Positions 1-7,774 of a stretch of DNA of 64,000 bases are shown piece after piece. How positions within the stretch are numbered: position 1 is the stretch's first letter; every line of letters begins with the position of its first letter. Made by a program: the position numbers and the translations under genes. The stretch comes from SHVO01 sp964576515. GTDB taxonomy: Bacteria; Pseudomonadota; Alphaproteobacteria; Rhodospirillales; Rhodospirillaceae. The DNA is taken from assembly GCA_964576515.1 (NCBI GenBank), contig CAZNUW010000004.1, positions 1-64,000 of the forward strand, given 5' to 3'. A model generated the notes under the pieces. That model had not been told where the DNA came from. It made no database searches and was given only the letters and a program-made list of their open reading frames with translations.

Positions 1-1
1 C

Positions 2-49
2 CTCGCCGCCGCCATGGGCGGCATGAGTATCAATACGAATCGCGAATAG
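2..49 (+). CDS. 3' end of an unidentified gene (partial)
   Basis: Frame 2 is open from the window edge and reads LAAAMGGMSINTNRE before a TAG at 47-49. This could be the C-terminus of a gene lying mainly outside the window, but sixteen codons are too few to assign a family or even to be sure it is coding. No promoter or RBS is visible for it here. Confidence 0.25.
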   Translation, partial: LAAAMGGMSINTNRE

Positions 50-298
50 AGCCTAAAGGAAAGCCATTGGTTTCGGCATCATGCTACGCACCATTTTGTC
101 ATGGATTTTCATCCGCGTGAGAACCTGACGGTACAAATGACGGTATATTTCATTTCGCGAGCTAGATAGACGTTAAAAATCAATAGGTTGATGGGCTGAT
201 TGATGATGGAGTGGGAGTAACCCGCAGAGGGTGAACAGAAAGCGCTCAGTCCCTCCGCGCGTTTCTCGGCTTATGAACGGTAGCCTTCGCACCGGCGT
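50..298. other. Intergenic region with a degenerate copy of the 3.0/8.6 kb promoter element
   Basis: No convincing gene. TGACGGTATATTTCATTT (138-155), CGTTAAAAAT (171-180) and GAGTGGGAGTAAC (209-221) occur in the same order as in the element at 2948-3022, and the last 13 bases are identical to 3006-3018. Spacing differs by about 11 bases in the first gap. Downstream lies only a 26-codon frame starting at GTG 231, which runs into the end of the blh gene and is probably not real. Confidence 0.4.
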
Positions 299-1186
299 TT
301 ACCCGGTTTGAGCGCCTCCCGACTTCGCCCATTTCACCGGGATGCGCAGATACGTCACACCGTTTGCATCGGCCTTATCGAACCGGCCTGCGCGGATGTT
401 GACCTGAATGGACGGCAGCAGCAGTTTCGGCACGGCCAAGCCGGCATCCCGACGATTCCGCATGGCGGCGAAATCATCCTCGCTCACGCCCTCGTGGACG
501 TGCACGTTCGACTGGCGCTGCTCGCCAACGGTCGTCTCCCATCGATAATCTTCGCGGCCCGGGGCTTTATAGTCGTGGCACAGGAATAGGCGGGTCGCGT
601 CGGGAAGCGACAGCAGGCGGCGGATCGAACGGTAGAGCATGCGTGCGTCGCCGCCGGGGAAGTCGGCCCGCGCCGTGCCGTAATCCGGCATGAACAGCGT
701 GTCGCCGACGAACACTATATTCCCAATCCGATATGCAACGTCGGCCGGCGTATGACCCGGGACGTGCAGCACTTCGATTTGGAGCGCACCCATTTTCACG
801 CGGTCTCCGTCATCGAACAGGCGGTCGAAGTCTGAACCATCGGTTTTGAGATCGGTCATCGCGAAAACGGGGCGGAATATCCGCTGCACGTCGCGGATAT
901 GCGCGCCGATCCCGATCCATGCGCCGGTGTGCATCTTGATGAAAGGCGCCGCTGACAGGTGATCGGCATGGGCATGGGTCTCCAGCACCATCTCAATCCG
1001 CCAGTCGTGCTCACGCGCGAAGGCGATGATGTGTTCCGCCGAACGTGTGTCGGCGACGCCGCTGGCGAGGTCGAAGTCCAGCACCGGATCGACCACGGCG
1101 GCGGCGCGCGTGGCGGGGTCCCCGACCAGATAGCTGATCGTGTTGGTCGGCGCGTCAAAAAAGGCCTCAACGAATGGGTGGGTCAT
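299..1186 (-). CDS. blh: MBL-fold persulfide dioxygenase-like hydrolase (Blh/ETHE1 type)
   Basis: A 295-residue metallo-beta-lactamase-fold protein. The metal site HAHADH is at residues 71-76, followed by GHTP (His145), GDT (Asp162) and HDY (His204). The segment GTARADFPGG (170-179) is typical of Blh/ETHE1 sulfur dioxygenases rather than of beta-lactamases. Members oxidise glutathione persulfide to sulfite in the cytoplasm. Start ATG 1186 has AAGGAG eight bases upstream. The gene diverges from an ArsR-type regulator, then rhodanese and TauE genes, matching BigR-type hydrogen-sulfide detoxification loci. The separate DUF442 domain found in some Blh proteins is absent. Family assignment is firm; the substrate is inferred from context. 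Confidence 0.88.
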   Translation of the reverse strand: MTHPFVEAFFDAPTNTISYLVGDPATRAAAVVDPVLDFDLASGVADTRSAEHIIAFAREHDWRIEMVLETHAHADHLSAAPFIKMHTGAWIGIGAHIRDVQRIFRPVFAMTDLKTDGSDFDRLFDDGDRVKMGALQIEVLHVPGHTPADVAYRIGNIVFVGDTLFMPDYGTARADFPGGDARMLYRSIRRLLSLPDATRLFLCHDYKAPGREDYRWETTVGEQRQSNVHVHEGVSEDDFAAMRNRRDAGLAVPKLLLPSIQVNIRAGRFDKADANGVTYLRIPVKWAKSGGAQTG

Positions 1187-1225
1187 GGCGGTTCTCCTTC
1201 ACCTCTTGACTATATATTAGATTAT

Positions 1226-1236
1226 GCTAAATTAGC
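1226..1236. promoter_or_regulatory. Perfect inverted repeat, candidate BigR-like operator
   Basis: GCTAA-A-TTAGC is a perfect 11-bp palindrome in the AT-rich 72-bp gap between the divergent blh (start 1186) and bigR-like (start 1259) genes. A second imperfect TTAG/CTAA dyad overlaps it at 1217-1230. An ArsR-family dimer bound here would cover both promoters. The assignment rests on position and symmetry. Confidence 0.55.
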
Positions 1237-1258
1237 AATATGTGATGGAGACGGGACG

Positions 1259-1573
1259 ATGCGTAAACCCAAGATGGATCTTGCGACATTCGAGACAAAA
1301 GCCGGGCAGGTGGCCGAAACGCTGAAGGCCATTGGCAACGGACGTCGGTTGATGTTGCTGTGCAAGCTGGTCGAACACCGCGAACAGCCGGTCACCGACC
1401 TCGCGCGCGAAGTCGGACTGTCGCAATCGGCCTGTTCGCAGCACCTCGCCAAGATGCGCGACGAAGGCCTCGTCGCCTTCCGGCGCGAGAGCCAGACGCT
1501 CTGGTATCGGATTGCCGATCCCCGCGTCGAAATCCTGCTCGCCACCCTCTATGACCTCTATTGCAAGGAGTGA
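1259..1573 (+). CDS. bigR: ArsR-family persulfide-sensing repressor (BigR/SqrR-like)
   Basis: A 104-residue winged-helix repressor. The recognition helix region reads LAREVGLSQSACSQHLAKM (residues 48-66), followed by a beta-wing with WYRI. Cys35 (in LMLLCKL) and Cys102 (in LYDLYCKE) sit where BigR and SqrR carry the two cysteines that form a di- or tetrasulfide bridge and release DNA; Cys59 is an extra one. The ArsR metal motif ELCVCD is absent. Start ATG 1259 is chosen because upstream codons overlap the divergent promoter. It probably represses itself, the following rhodanese and TauE genes and blh, with derepression by sulfane sulfur. Confidence 0.87.
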   Translation: MRKPKMDLATFETKAGQVAETLKAIGNGRRLMLLCKLVEHREQPVTDLAREVGLSQSACSQHLAKMRDEGLVAFRRESQTLWYRIADPRVEILLATLYDLYCKE

Positions 1574-1577
1574 TGAA

Positions 1578-2096
1578 ATGACCCTGCCAACGCTTTCCTC
1601 CGTCGCCGCCCAGGCCGTGATGGCCGCGGGTGCGCGGCTTGTCGATATTCGCGGCGCCGACGAATTTGCGCGCGAGCGCATTCCCGGCGCGCTCAATGTA
1701 CCGCTCGACCGGATCGGCGACCTGCCGTGCGATGGGCGCGCGGTTGTATTCCACTGCCGCTCGGGCCGACGGACAGCGGACAATGCGGCGCGGCTTGCGG
1801 CCGCCGCGAACGGCGCGCAGGCGTATATCCTGGATGGTGGGATCGACGCGTGGCGCGGCGCCGGCAACGCAACCATCACCGACCGATCGCAGCCGCTGGA
1901 AATCATGCGTCAGGTTCAGATCGCAGCGGGCGCGATGGTCGTCGTGGGCGTCCTGTTGGGCCTGTTTGTGGCGCCCGAATTCTTCGGGCTTTCGGCCTTC
2001 GTCGGCGCCGGGCTGATGTTTGCGGGTATCAGCGGCTGGTGCGGCATGGCGACACTATTGCGCATCATGCCGTGGAACCGGCGCCCGGCGGTCTGA
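1578..2096 (+). CDS. Rhodanese-DUF2892 membrane protein (YgaP-like)
   Basis: A 172-residue protein with an N-terminal rhodanese domain and a C-terminal membrane segment. The active-site loop is HCRSGRRT (Cys around residue 57), the CxxGxR type that carries a persulfide. From about residue 110 two hydrophobic helices match DUF2892, as in YgaP. It would move sulfane sulfur at the inner face of the membrane between the persulfide dioxygenase and the sulfite exporter. ATG 1578 follows AAGGAG at 1565-1570, which lies inside the end of the regulator gene, so the two are translationally close. It is the second gene of the operon. Confidence 0.9.
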   Translation: MTLPTLSSVAAQAVMAAGARLVDIRGADEFARERIPGALNVPLDRIGDLPCDGRAVVFHCRSGRRTADNAARLAAAANGAQAYILDGGIDAWRGAGNATITDRSQPLEIMRQVQIAAGAMVVVGVLLGLFVAPEFFGLSAFVGAGLMFAGISGWCGMATLLRIMPWNRRPAV

Positions 2097-2103
2097 GGCG
2101 CAC

Positions 2104-2883
2104 ATGGAGACCGTCGCGATTTTTGCAATGCTGATATCCGGCGGTTTGATCGGGCTAATCCTCGGTTTGGTCGGCGGCGGTGGATCTATCCTAGCGGTGC
2201 CGCTGCTTGTCTATCTCGTCGGGATCGACTCGCCTCATGTTGCGATCGGCACGGCGGCGGTTGCCGTCGCGACAAATGCTTTGGTCGGCTTGGTCGGACA
2301 TGCCCGCGCCGGTCGCGTCAAATGGGGCTGCGCCGGCGTATTCGCGGCCGCTGGGACTCTCGGCGCCGCGCTTGGAGCCGAACTTGGCAAGGCATTTGAT
2401 GGTAAGCGGCTGCTGGCCTTGTTCGGCTTGCTGATGATCGGTGTCGGCGTGTCCATGCTGCGCGGGCGCCGTATTGCTGAGACGCCGGATGTGCGCCTCG
2501 CGCGCGGCAGCGCCGCAACGCTGCTGCCTCGGCTCATTTTTATCGGGCTGGGTGTCGGCTTAGCCGCGGGCTTTTTTGGTATCGGCGGGGGATTCCTGAT
2601 CGTGCCCGGCCTGATCCTCGCCACGGCCATGCCGCTGACATACGCGGTTGGGACGTCGCTGGTCGTCGTGACCGCGCTCGGGATGACCACCGCGATCTCT
2701 TATGCGGCCTCCGGTCTTGTCGATTGGGGCGTTACGCTGCTGCTGATCGCCGGGGGGAGCGCGGGCACGCTGCTCGGCCTTGCGCTGGGGCGCGTGCTCT
2801 CCGCCCGCAAGGGAATCCTTGAACGGGCGTTTGCCGGCATGGTCATCGCCGTGGGCGTTTACGTGGCGGCTTCGTCACTTTAG
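2104..2883 (+). CDS. TauE/SafE-family sulfite exporter
   Basis: A 259-residue polytopic membrane protein with two homologous halves, each containing the glycine-rich signature of TauE/SafE permeases (GLVGGGGSILAVPLL near residue 24 and GFFGIGGGFLIVPGL near 160) and about eight membrane helices in total. The family exports sulfite or organosulfonates. It starts seven bases after the rhodanese stop, so it belongs to the same operon. Context suggests it removes the sulfite made by Blh and rhodanese. The exact substrate is inferred. Confidence 0.9.
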   Translation: METVAIFAMLISGGLIGLILGLVGGGGSILAVPLLVYLVGIDSPHVAIGTAAVAVATNALVGLVGHARAGRVKWGCAGVFAAAGTLGAALGAELGKAFDGKRLLALFGLLMIGVGVSMLRGRRIAETPDVRLARGSAATLLPRLIFIGLGVGLAAGFFGIGGGFLIVPGLILATAMPLTYAVGTSLVVVTALGMTTAISYAASGLVDWGVTLLLIAGGSAGTLLGLALGRVLSARKGILERAFAGMVIAVGVYVAASSL

Positions 2884-2947
2884 GGGGATACCGTAGCGCT
2901 TTGTAATACAGGCCGCCGATGCAACGATATTTCCCGCCCCGTACAAT

Positions 2948-3022
2948 TTTTGACGAACTGTCATTTGAGACGCTAAAACGCAGCCTTGTTCGCCCTAAAA
3001 CGATCGAGTGGGAGTAACGCCC
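2948..3022 (+). promoter_or_regulatory. 75-bp promoter/leader element, copy A
   Basis: The block starts TTTTGAC and contains the dyad TGAC-GAACT-GTCA (2951-2963), CGCTAAAAC (2971-2979) and the ribosome-binding sequence TGGGAGT (3009-3015). It matches 8604-8678 at 51 of 75 positions with no gap. TGAC-N5-GTCA is the type of dyad bound by many TetR-family repressors. It sits directly upstream of the GTG start at 3023. Confidence 0.6.
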
Positions 3023-3355
3023 GTGATTCAGCCCGGCGCCGTCTTCAAGGAAAACCTCCAGCAGTTGCCGTCCATCGAGGGCGTGCAACGCATCGACCTG
3101 ATCGACCCTGTAGGCGCTGTCGTCGTCAGCATCGAGAATCAGCCGGGCAAGCAGGGCTCGCTCGCGGTCTACCAGTACCTCAAGCAGGTCTTCGGCACGC
3201 TGGACGCCAAAGCGGCCGAACACGGTTTGGCGCTCTTCGCCGAGCACACCGACGACGCCCGCAATCGCCCGGGCGCGCATCCGAATATCGACCGGTTGCT
3301 TGCGATTGCGGCGGGGGCTGCGCCACTGCGGCTCGATGTGATCTCCGCCGCGTGA
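3023..3355 (+). CDS. Conserved-looking small protein of unknown function
   Basis: Encodes 110 residues, soluble, no signal peptide and no motif I recognise. It begins IQPGAVFKENLQQLP and contains a predicted alpha/beta segment (VQRIDLIDPVGAVVVSIEN). GTG 3023 is preferred because GGAG (3011-3014) is eight bases upstream; an in-frame GTG at 3008 overlaps this RBS. Codon use is like its neighbours. Its promoter region is shared with that of the ABC-F gene at 8700, so both may answer to the same regulator. Function unknown. Confidence 0.7.
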   Translation: MIQPGAVFKENLQQLPSIEGVQRIDLIDPVGAVVVSIENQPGKQGSLAVYQYLKQVFGTLDAKAAEHGLALFAEHTDDARNRPGAHPNIDRLLAIAAGAAPLRLDVISAA

Positions 3356-3375
3356 TCGAGGTCGCGTAAATCTTG

Positions 3376-3390
3376 GGCGCGTGAAGCGCC
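3376..3390. terminator. Small hairpin between convergent genes
   Basis: GGCGC-GTGAA-GCGCC lies in the 45-bp gap between the convergent 3023 gene and the MscS gene. The stem is short and no T-run follows, so it is only a possible terminator. Confidence 0.3.
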
Positions 3391-3400
3391 GCTCTCTACG

Positions 3401-4264
3401 CTAGCCCACCCATCCCAACGCTTGCCCGTGCGCATCCATCTCCGGCGTGCGCGCCTCCAGCATCCTCACCTCGTTCCGCGGCACGGGTCCCGGAATCCCG
3501 CGCGCGCGGAAGGTTTCGACAATCGCTTGCGCCAGGTCGCTCGCGGCGGGTTCGTAGTCCAGCACGCTGACCCAGGGGCGCAGTTGGATGTCGATGGACA
3601 CCGGCGTCTGCAACCCCACCAGCACCAGCGGCGCGGGCTCCTTCAGCACACGCGGGCTGTTCTTCAGAATGTCCGCGACGGCGGCAAGCGCACCGTCCAG
3701 GTCGGCCTCGCGCGAGACGCTGGCGGTCACGGTGATTTGGCGGATGCTGCCGTAGTTGTGCAAGATTTCGCCGACGACCTTACGATTGGGGATCACCACC
3801 TGCGAGCGGTCGGCATGGCTCAGCACCGTGTTGAACAGGTTGATGCTCTCCACCCGTCCTTCCTCGCCCACCACGGAAATATACTGTCCCACAAGGAACG
3901 GCTTGGTGAAGATCACCGTCAGGCCCGCCACCACATTGGACAGCACGCCCTGCATCGCCAAGGCCACGCCCGCGCCCGCGAGGCCGAGGCCCGCCAGCAA
4001 TGGCAGCAACTGGATGCCGATGTTCTGCAGCGCCATCACCGCGAACAAGGCGACGACGAACACATGCACCAGGCGTGCCAGCAGGCGTTGCAACGGCGGC
4101 TCCAGGCCGAACCGCCGGATCGCGCGCGCGGTCATGCCGGCGGTCCACTTCCCGGCGATCATGCCGAAAGCGATGAGGATCAGCGCGACGAGCAGCTTGG
4201 GCCCAAACTGCACCGCGAGATCGATGGACGTTTGTTTGGCCTGATCGAACATGGTCGTGTCCAT
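3401..4264 (-). CDS. MscS-family mechanosensitive ion channel
   Basis: A 287-residue channel of minimal MscS layout: an amphipathic N-terminus, three membrane helices (about residues 23-43, 62-82 and 88-115), then the beta domain and the C-terminal alpha/beta domain. The pore helix has the expected small-residue pattern (GLGLAGAGVALAMQGVLSN), followed by the family motif GLTVIFTKPFLVGQYI and VVIPNRKV. It gates under membrane tension to release solutes in hypo-osmotic shock. Start ATG 4264 has GGAGGAG upstream, better than an internal ATG at 4252. It lies 29 bp downstream of the AsmA gene on the same strand. Confidence 0.93.
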   Translation of the reverse strand: MDTTMFDQAKQTSIDLAVQFGPKLLVALILIAFGMIAGKWTAGMTARAIRRFGLEPPLQRLLARLVHVFVVALFAVMALQNIGIQLLPLLAGLGLAGAGVALAMQGVLSNVVAGLTVIFTKPFLVGQYISVVGEEGRVESINLFNTVLSHADRSQVVIPNRKVVGEILHNYGSIRQITVTASVSREADLDGALAAVADILKNSPRVLKEPAPLVLVGLQTPVSIDIQLRPWVSVLDYEPAASDLAQAIVETFRARGIPGPVPRNEVRMLEARTPEMDAHGQALGWVG

Positions 4265-4293
4265 CGCCGGTGGCTCCTCCCGCGTCGCCGGAT

Positions 4294-6213
4294 TTACTTC
4301 GGCGCGCCGAAGCCGGGCAGCAGGCTTTTCAGCGACGGCGCTTTACTGCCGCTCTCGCCACCCGGAAGGGCGCCGCCCAAAAACCCGCCCACCGCCTTGC
4401 TCGCCGCGGCTTTCGCGGCCGCCGCGAGATCGGGCTTGTAGGAGAGGTTATTCCACGGCCCCTCGACCATCACCGGCACCATCAGGCCCGCGACGTCCGC
4501 CTTGCCGCCTTGCCCTTGCAGCGTGCCCGCCACTTTCGGCTCCACGCGGTATTTCAAGGTTTGCTGCGGAAGGTCGACGGTCCCTGCGCCGCTCACGCGC
4601 AGCACCGGCGCTTGCAGGATCATGTCTTGGTTGGTGAGGATTCCGTTCGCGATGGTGTAGCTGCCCGACAGCTCCGCGAAGTCGGTTTTCTGCGCCTCGC
4701 TCTTGGCCGTGAAGGCCGAGGTGACGTTGCGCACCATGCCGGGGATGTCGATGCCCTTGATCGCGCCGTCGGTGAAGGACGTGGAGCCTTTACCCGACAA
4801 GGAGGCGATGATCTCGCGCTGCGAACGACCGCGCCCGGCGATCTCAATATCGGTGTTGCCCGTGCCCGACAGGCGCTTGAAGTCCGCGGCGTCGGTCAGG
4901 AACGGTTCCGCCTGCAGGCCCTTCATCGCGAAGCTCGCTTCGATCCCGAGGGCGGCCTGGCTGCCGTCAAGGACTACCGACCCGCTGCCCGATCCGCCGT
5001 AGAAGGCGAGCTGGCTCAACGTCGTGGTCAGCCGTCCATTGCGTAAACGCAAGGTCACCGCGCTCTGGCCGACGTTGATGTTGCGGATCTTCATGCCGGC
5101 GGCGGACAGCGCCAGGTCCGCGTCGGCCGCGCGCAGGCCCGAGGCGTCGATGGGCGCATCGCTCCAGGCTTGCTGCGCCGACGGCGCGGGCGGCGGCAGG
5201 TAGGGATTGAGGTCGAGCATGCCGACGTCGAGCTTGCCCGTGATCATGGGCCGCGCACCGGATGTCTTCACTTCCACCTCGCCCTTGGAGGCGATCGCGT
5301 CCAGGGTGATGCTCGCGTTTGTGAAGGCGAACGCGCCCGCGGCGGCCGATACGCGGCCCTTGATCGCAAGCGGACCCAGTCCTGTGCCGGGAACGTCCAA
5401 AGGTGTGCCGGTCGTCCATGCGGCAAGATTGCGCACCGACGGCGACGCCACATCCACGTCGCCGGTCACACGTTGATCGGCGCCCGCGAACGCGCCTTTG
5501 AGCGACACGGCGATGGGATCGGCCTTCACGCTCAGCGTCAGCGGTGTTTCGCCCGCGCCCGCGAGCACCACGCGCGGGTTCTGGACCTCCAGCGCCAGCG
5601 CGATCTTCTGTTTGCGCCAATCGAAACTGCCGTCCAGCGCCAGCGGTTCGTCCAGGCTGTTCATGGCGATCTTGATGTTCATGGCGTCCAGCGCCTGCGC
5701 CGCGCCCGAAGCGGCGTCGGTGTAGGTCAGCTTTCCGTTCTCGATTCCCACGTCGCCGAGGCGGACGTTTTTCAGGAAATCCGCGCCGGATGTGGACGAG
5801 GACGAGGACGAGGATGCGCCTCCGGACGTTTCAAAGGTCCAGTTGTTGCGCCCCTTGGCGTCGACCTCCAGCGCGAAGGTCGGGTCCACCAGCACAAAAC
5901 TGTCCACTTCGATGTTGCCCGACAGCAGCGGCATGATCTTCAAGCTGAGATCGAGCGCGCCGAGATGGACCAGGTTCTTCGCCGTGAAACCCGGCGGGCT
6001 CGAAAGGCTCACATCGGCCACCTTCACCGCCAGCGACGGGAACACCGACACGCCCACATCGCCGCCGATCATGAGGTCGCGGCCCGTCGCGGTCTTCACC
6101 TGCGCCACGATCTGCTCTTTCACTTTTTCGGCGGGCACAAGCAGCGGCACAAGGACCGCGGCGATCACAACGACGCCGACAACGGCGCCAAGCGCGATGA
6201 GGATTTTTTTCAT
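4294..6213 (-). CDS. AsmA-family protein
   Basis: A 639-residue protein with one N-terminal membrane helix (residues 4-25) and a long periplasmic region rich in beta-strand, ending in an AsmA-like C-terminal domain (GKGSTSFTDGAIKGIDIPGM near residue 490). AsmA relatives form hydrophobic grooves implicated in lipid transport between membranes and in outer-membrane assembly. A linker near residues 130-142 has seven consecutive serines plus more, encoded by a GGACGA microsatellite on the plus strand (about 5793-5815), likely variable in length. ATG 6213 is chosen because it directly precedes the membrane anchor. It is followed by the MscS gene. Confidence 0.88.
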   Translation of the reverse strand: MKKILIALGAVVGVVVIAAVLVPLLVPAEKVKEQIVAQVKTATGRDLMIGGDVGVSVFPSLAVKVADVSLSSPPGFTAKNLVHLGALDLSLKIMPLLSGNIEVDSFVLVDPTFALEVDAKGRNNWTFETSGGASSSSSSSTSGADFLKNVRLGDVGIENGKLTYTDAASGAAQALDAMNIKIAMNSLDEPLALDGSFDWRKQKIALALEVQNPRVVLAGAGETPLTLSVKADPIAVSLKGAFAGADQRVTGDVDVASPSVRNLAAWTTGTPLDVPGTGLGPLAIKGRVSAAAGAFAFTNASITLDAIASKGEVEVKTSGARPMITGKLDVGMLDLNPYLPPPAPSAQQAWSDAPIDASGLRAADADLALSAAGMKIRNINVGQSAVTLRLRNGRLTTTLSQLAFYGGSGSGSVVLDGSQAALGIEASFAMKGLQAEPFLTDAADFKRLSGTGNTDIEIAGRGRSQREIIASLSGKGSTSFTDGAIKGIDIPGMVRNVTSAFTAKSEAQKTDFAELSGSYTIANGILTNQDMILQAPVLRVSGAGTVDLPQQTLKYRVEPKVAGTLQGQGGKADVAGLMVPVMVEGPWNNLSYKPDLAAAAKAAASKAVGGFLGGALPGGESGSKAPSLKSLLPGFGAPK

Positions 6214-6567
6214 GATGCATGTCCCCGAGCTAATGATGCGCCCTTTGCAAAAGACCGGGCAAAAGGCGCGAATGAGAAAGCGATGATCCGACGCCCCGGC
6301 GTGATGCTCCAAGCCGTGGTTCTCTAAGCATGGCCGGATTACCTGCGCGCGGCTACCGAAAACGTCCCATTTTGTAGGTCGTTTTTAGTCAATTCTATGA
6401 CGACGAGAAATCGCTTGCGCGCGTGTTCACACACATGCCGCCGGTAAGGCGCGCGGCGCCGGAAGGATTTGTGTGATGCGTCCTTTCTATCGTGAGCGTC
6501 GCATGTAACGCGCGGGATGCGTCCTCGGTTGCGGGCCGCCGGTCGGGTCTTGTGCCTGGTTTGACAA
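6214..6567. other. 354-bp intergenic region
   Basis: No gene is supported. It holds the presumed promoter of the AsmA gene and the 3' flank of the globin gene. Visible items are an AT-rich stretch with an imperfect dyad (AAAACGTCC at 6359-6367 against GGTCGTTTTT at 6378-6387), a palindromic GGCGCGCGGCGCC-type stretch near 6450, and a short direct repeat GATGCGTCCT (about 6475 and 6519). Confidence 0.5.
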
Positions 6568-6981
6568 TCAATCCCGCGCGCCCGCGCGGAAGAACAACGC
6601 GAGTTTCAGGCTCTCGGCGATCCGGTTCGCCTTGTCTTGAAGCGCCGCGGCGGCGGCGGGCGGCATCGTCTCGGCGGTGGTGCGCGCCCACAGGGCCAAC
6701 CACCGGTCGAACAGGGCGGGTGTGATGCGATCCTTGTGTTTGAGATGCGCCGTCATCGGATTGCCTTTGTAGCGGCCGCTGGTCAGCATCACCGACGACC
6801 AGAAGGCGCTCAAGGTCGCCAGATGTTCGGGCCAGTCGTGCACCGCGTCGTTGAAGACCGGACCCAGCTCCGCATCGTCGCGCACGCGCGCATAGAACGC
6901 GGCGACGAGACGCTCCAGGCCCGCGTCATCGACCTCCGCTTCGCCGGTCGCATCGCCGCCCGTCTCTTTATCTATATCCAC
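6568..6981 (-). CDS. Group III truncated haemoglobin
   Basis: A 137-residue 2-over-2 globin of group III (Ctb-like). The core has LVAAFYARVRDD, LGPVFNDAV, WPEHLATLSAFWSSVML and the proximal-helix region HLKHKDRI. These proteins bind oxygen and nitric oxide and are linked to nitrosative stress or microaerobic respiration. The gene diverges from a MarR-type regulator with a four-cysteine tail; the 83-bp gap contains a perfect palindrome (7035-7047). Group III trHbs are usually single-copy accessory genes. The ligand is inferred from family. Confidence 0.9.
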   Translation of the reverse strand: MDIDKETGGDATGEAEVDDAGLERLVAAFYARVRDDAELGPVFNDAVHDWPEHLATLSAFWSSVMLTSGRYKGNPMTAHLKHKDRITPALFDRWLALWARTTAETMPPAAAAALQDKANRIAESLKLALFFRAGARD

Positions 6982-7034
6982 CAGGCCTCCTGGAACTCAC
7001 GCCGCCTCTTGATCTCCCTCTTTATCCACTATAC

Positions 7035-7047
7035 ATAGGACTCCTAT
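7035..7047. promoter_or_regulatory. Perfect palindrome between globin and MarR genes
   Basis: ATAGGA-C-TCCTAT is a perfect 13-bp inverted repeat in the AT-rich 83-bp divergent gap, a good size and position for a MarR-family operator. It would allow the 7065 regulator to control itself and the globin gene. Confidence 0.6.
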
Positions 7048-7064
7048 TTAATCCAGGGGTCACA

Positions 7065-7691
7065 GTGACCGCGAACGCCACCATCGCCACGGGTTTGGCC
7101 AAGATCGGCATGGTCCTGCGCGCGCAAGGCTGGCGGCAGGCGGAGGCCACCGGCCTCACGCCCACCCAGGCGCAGATTCTCGCGCATCTTGCGCAACGCG
7201 GCCCGGCCCGGATCGGCGCGGTCGCCGGCGCGCTCGCGGTCACGCAGCCCACCGCCAGCGACGCGGTGGCCGCGCTGATGCGCAAAGGCCATGTGGAGCG
7301 CCGCGCCGATCCCGCGGACGCGCGCGCGGCGCATCTCCATCTCACGGAAACGGGGCGGGGTCTCGCGGACGAACGCGCGGTGTGGCCCGATGCGCTGCTG
7401 GGCGCAATCGACGCGCTCGATCCCGCCGAGGAAGCGGCCTTCGTCAAGGGACTGGTCAAGATGATCCGCGCGCTCCAGACGCGCGGCGCGATCCCCGTGC
7501 AGCGCATGTGCGTCTCGTGCGTGCACTTCCGTCCCAATGTTCATGCGGGTGCGGCCCTGCCGCATCACTGCGCCTTCGTGGACGCCGCTTTCGCCGACGC
7601 CGCCTTGCGGCTCGACTGCGGCGACCACGTTGCCGCCGACGCTTCCGCCCAAGACGAGACTTGGACCCGCTTCAAGGAAGCGGCGGCGTGA
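7065..7691 (+). CDS. MarR-family regulator with C-terminal four-cysteine domain
   Basis: A 208-residue protein. Residues 1-110 form a MarR winged helix (TPTQAQILAHLAQRG, VTQPTASDAVAALMRKGHVERR, DARAAHLHLTETG). An atypical tail holds Cys149, Cys152, Cys169 and Cys185 in a CX2C-X16-C-X15-C pattern with several histidines, suggesting an iron-sulfur or zinc site. Start GTG 7065 has AGGGG just upstream. It diverges from the truncated haemoglobin gene, with a palindromic operator between, and is followed by two thioredoxin-fold genes. I infer a redox or NO sensor; the cofactor is not shown. Confidence 0.85.
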   Translation: MTANATIATGLAKIGMVLRAQGWRQAEATGLTPTQAQILAHLAQRGPARIGAVAGALAVTQPTASDAVAALMRKGHVERRADPADARAAHLHLTETGRGLADERAVWPDALLGAIDALDPAEEAAFVKGLVKMIRALQTRGAIPVQRMCVSCVHFRPNVHAGAALPHHCAFVDAAFADAALRLDCGDHVAADASAQDETWTRFKEAAA

Positions 7692-7750
7692 GTGCGAACG
7701 CCCCGCCCGCGGCAACGGGCGAGGCGCTCTTTTTTCGTCCACCCTCAGGA

Positions 7751-7774
7751 ATGAAAGTGAACATCCGATCATGA
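7751..7774 (+). CDS. Possible leader peptide of seven residues
   Basis: ATG 7751, preceded by AGGA at 7747-7750, encodes MKVNIRS and ends at TGA 7772-7774, overlapping the ATG 7771 of the next gene as ATGA. The next gene itself has no clear RBS, so its translation may be coupled to this short frame. Evidence is positional only. Confidence 0.3.
   Translation: MKVNIRS

Noticed and set aside
231..311. 26-codon frame after the degenerate promoter element
   Set aside because: It overlaps the 3' end of blh, is Arg-rich and has no independent support.
3008..3022. GTG 3008 as start of the small unknown gene
   Set aside because: It overlaps the TGGGAG ribosome-binding sequence; GTG 3023 has correct spacing from it.
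3422..4441. Long plus-strand frame opposite the MscS gene
   Set aside because: Antisense to a typical MscS channel with correct RBS; the predicted protein has no motif.
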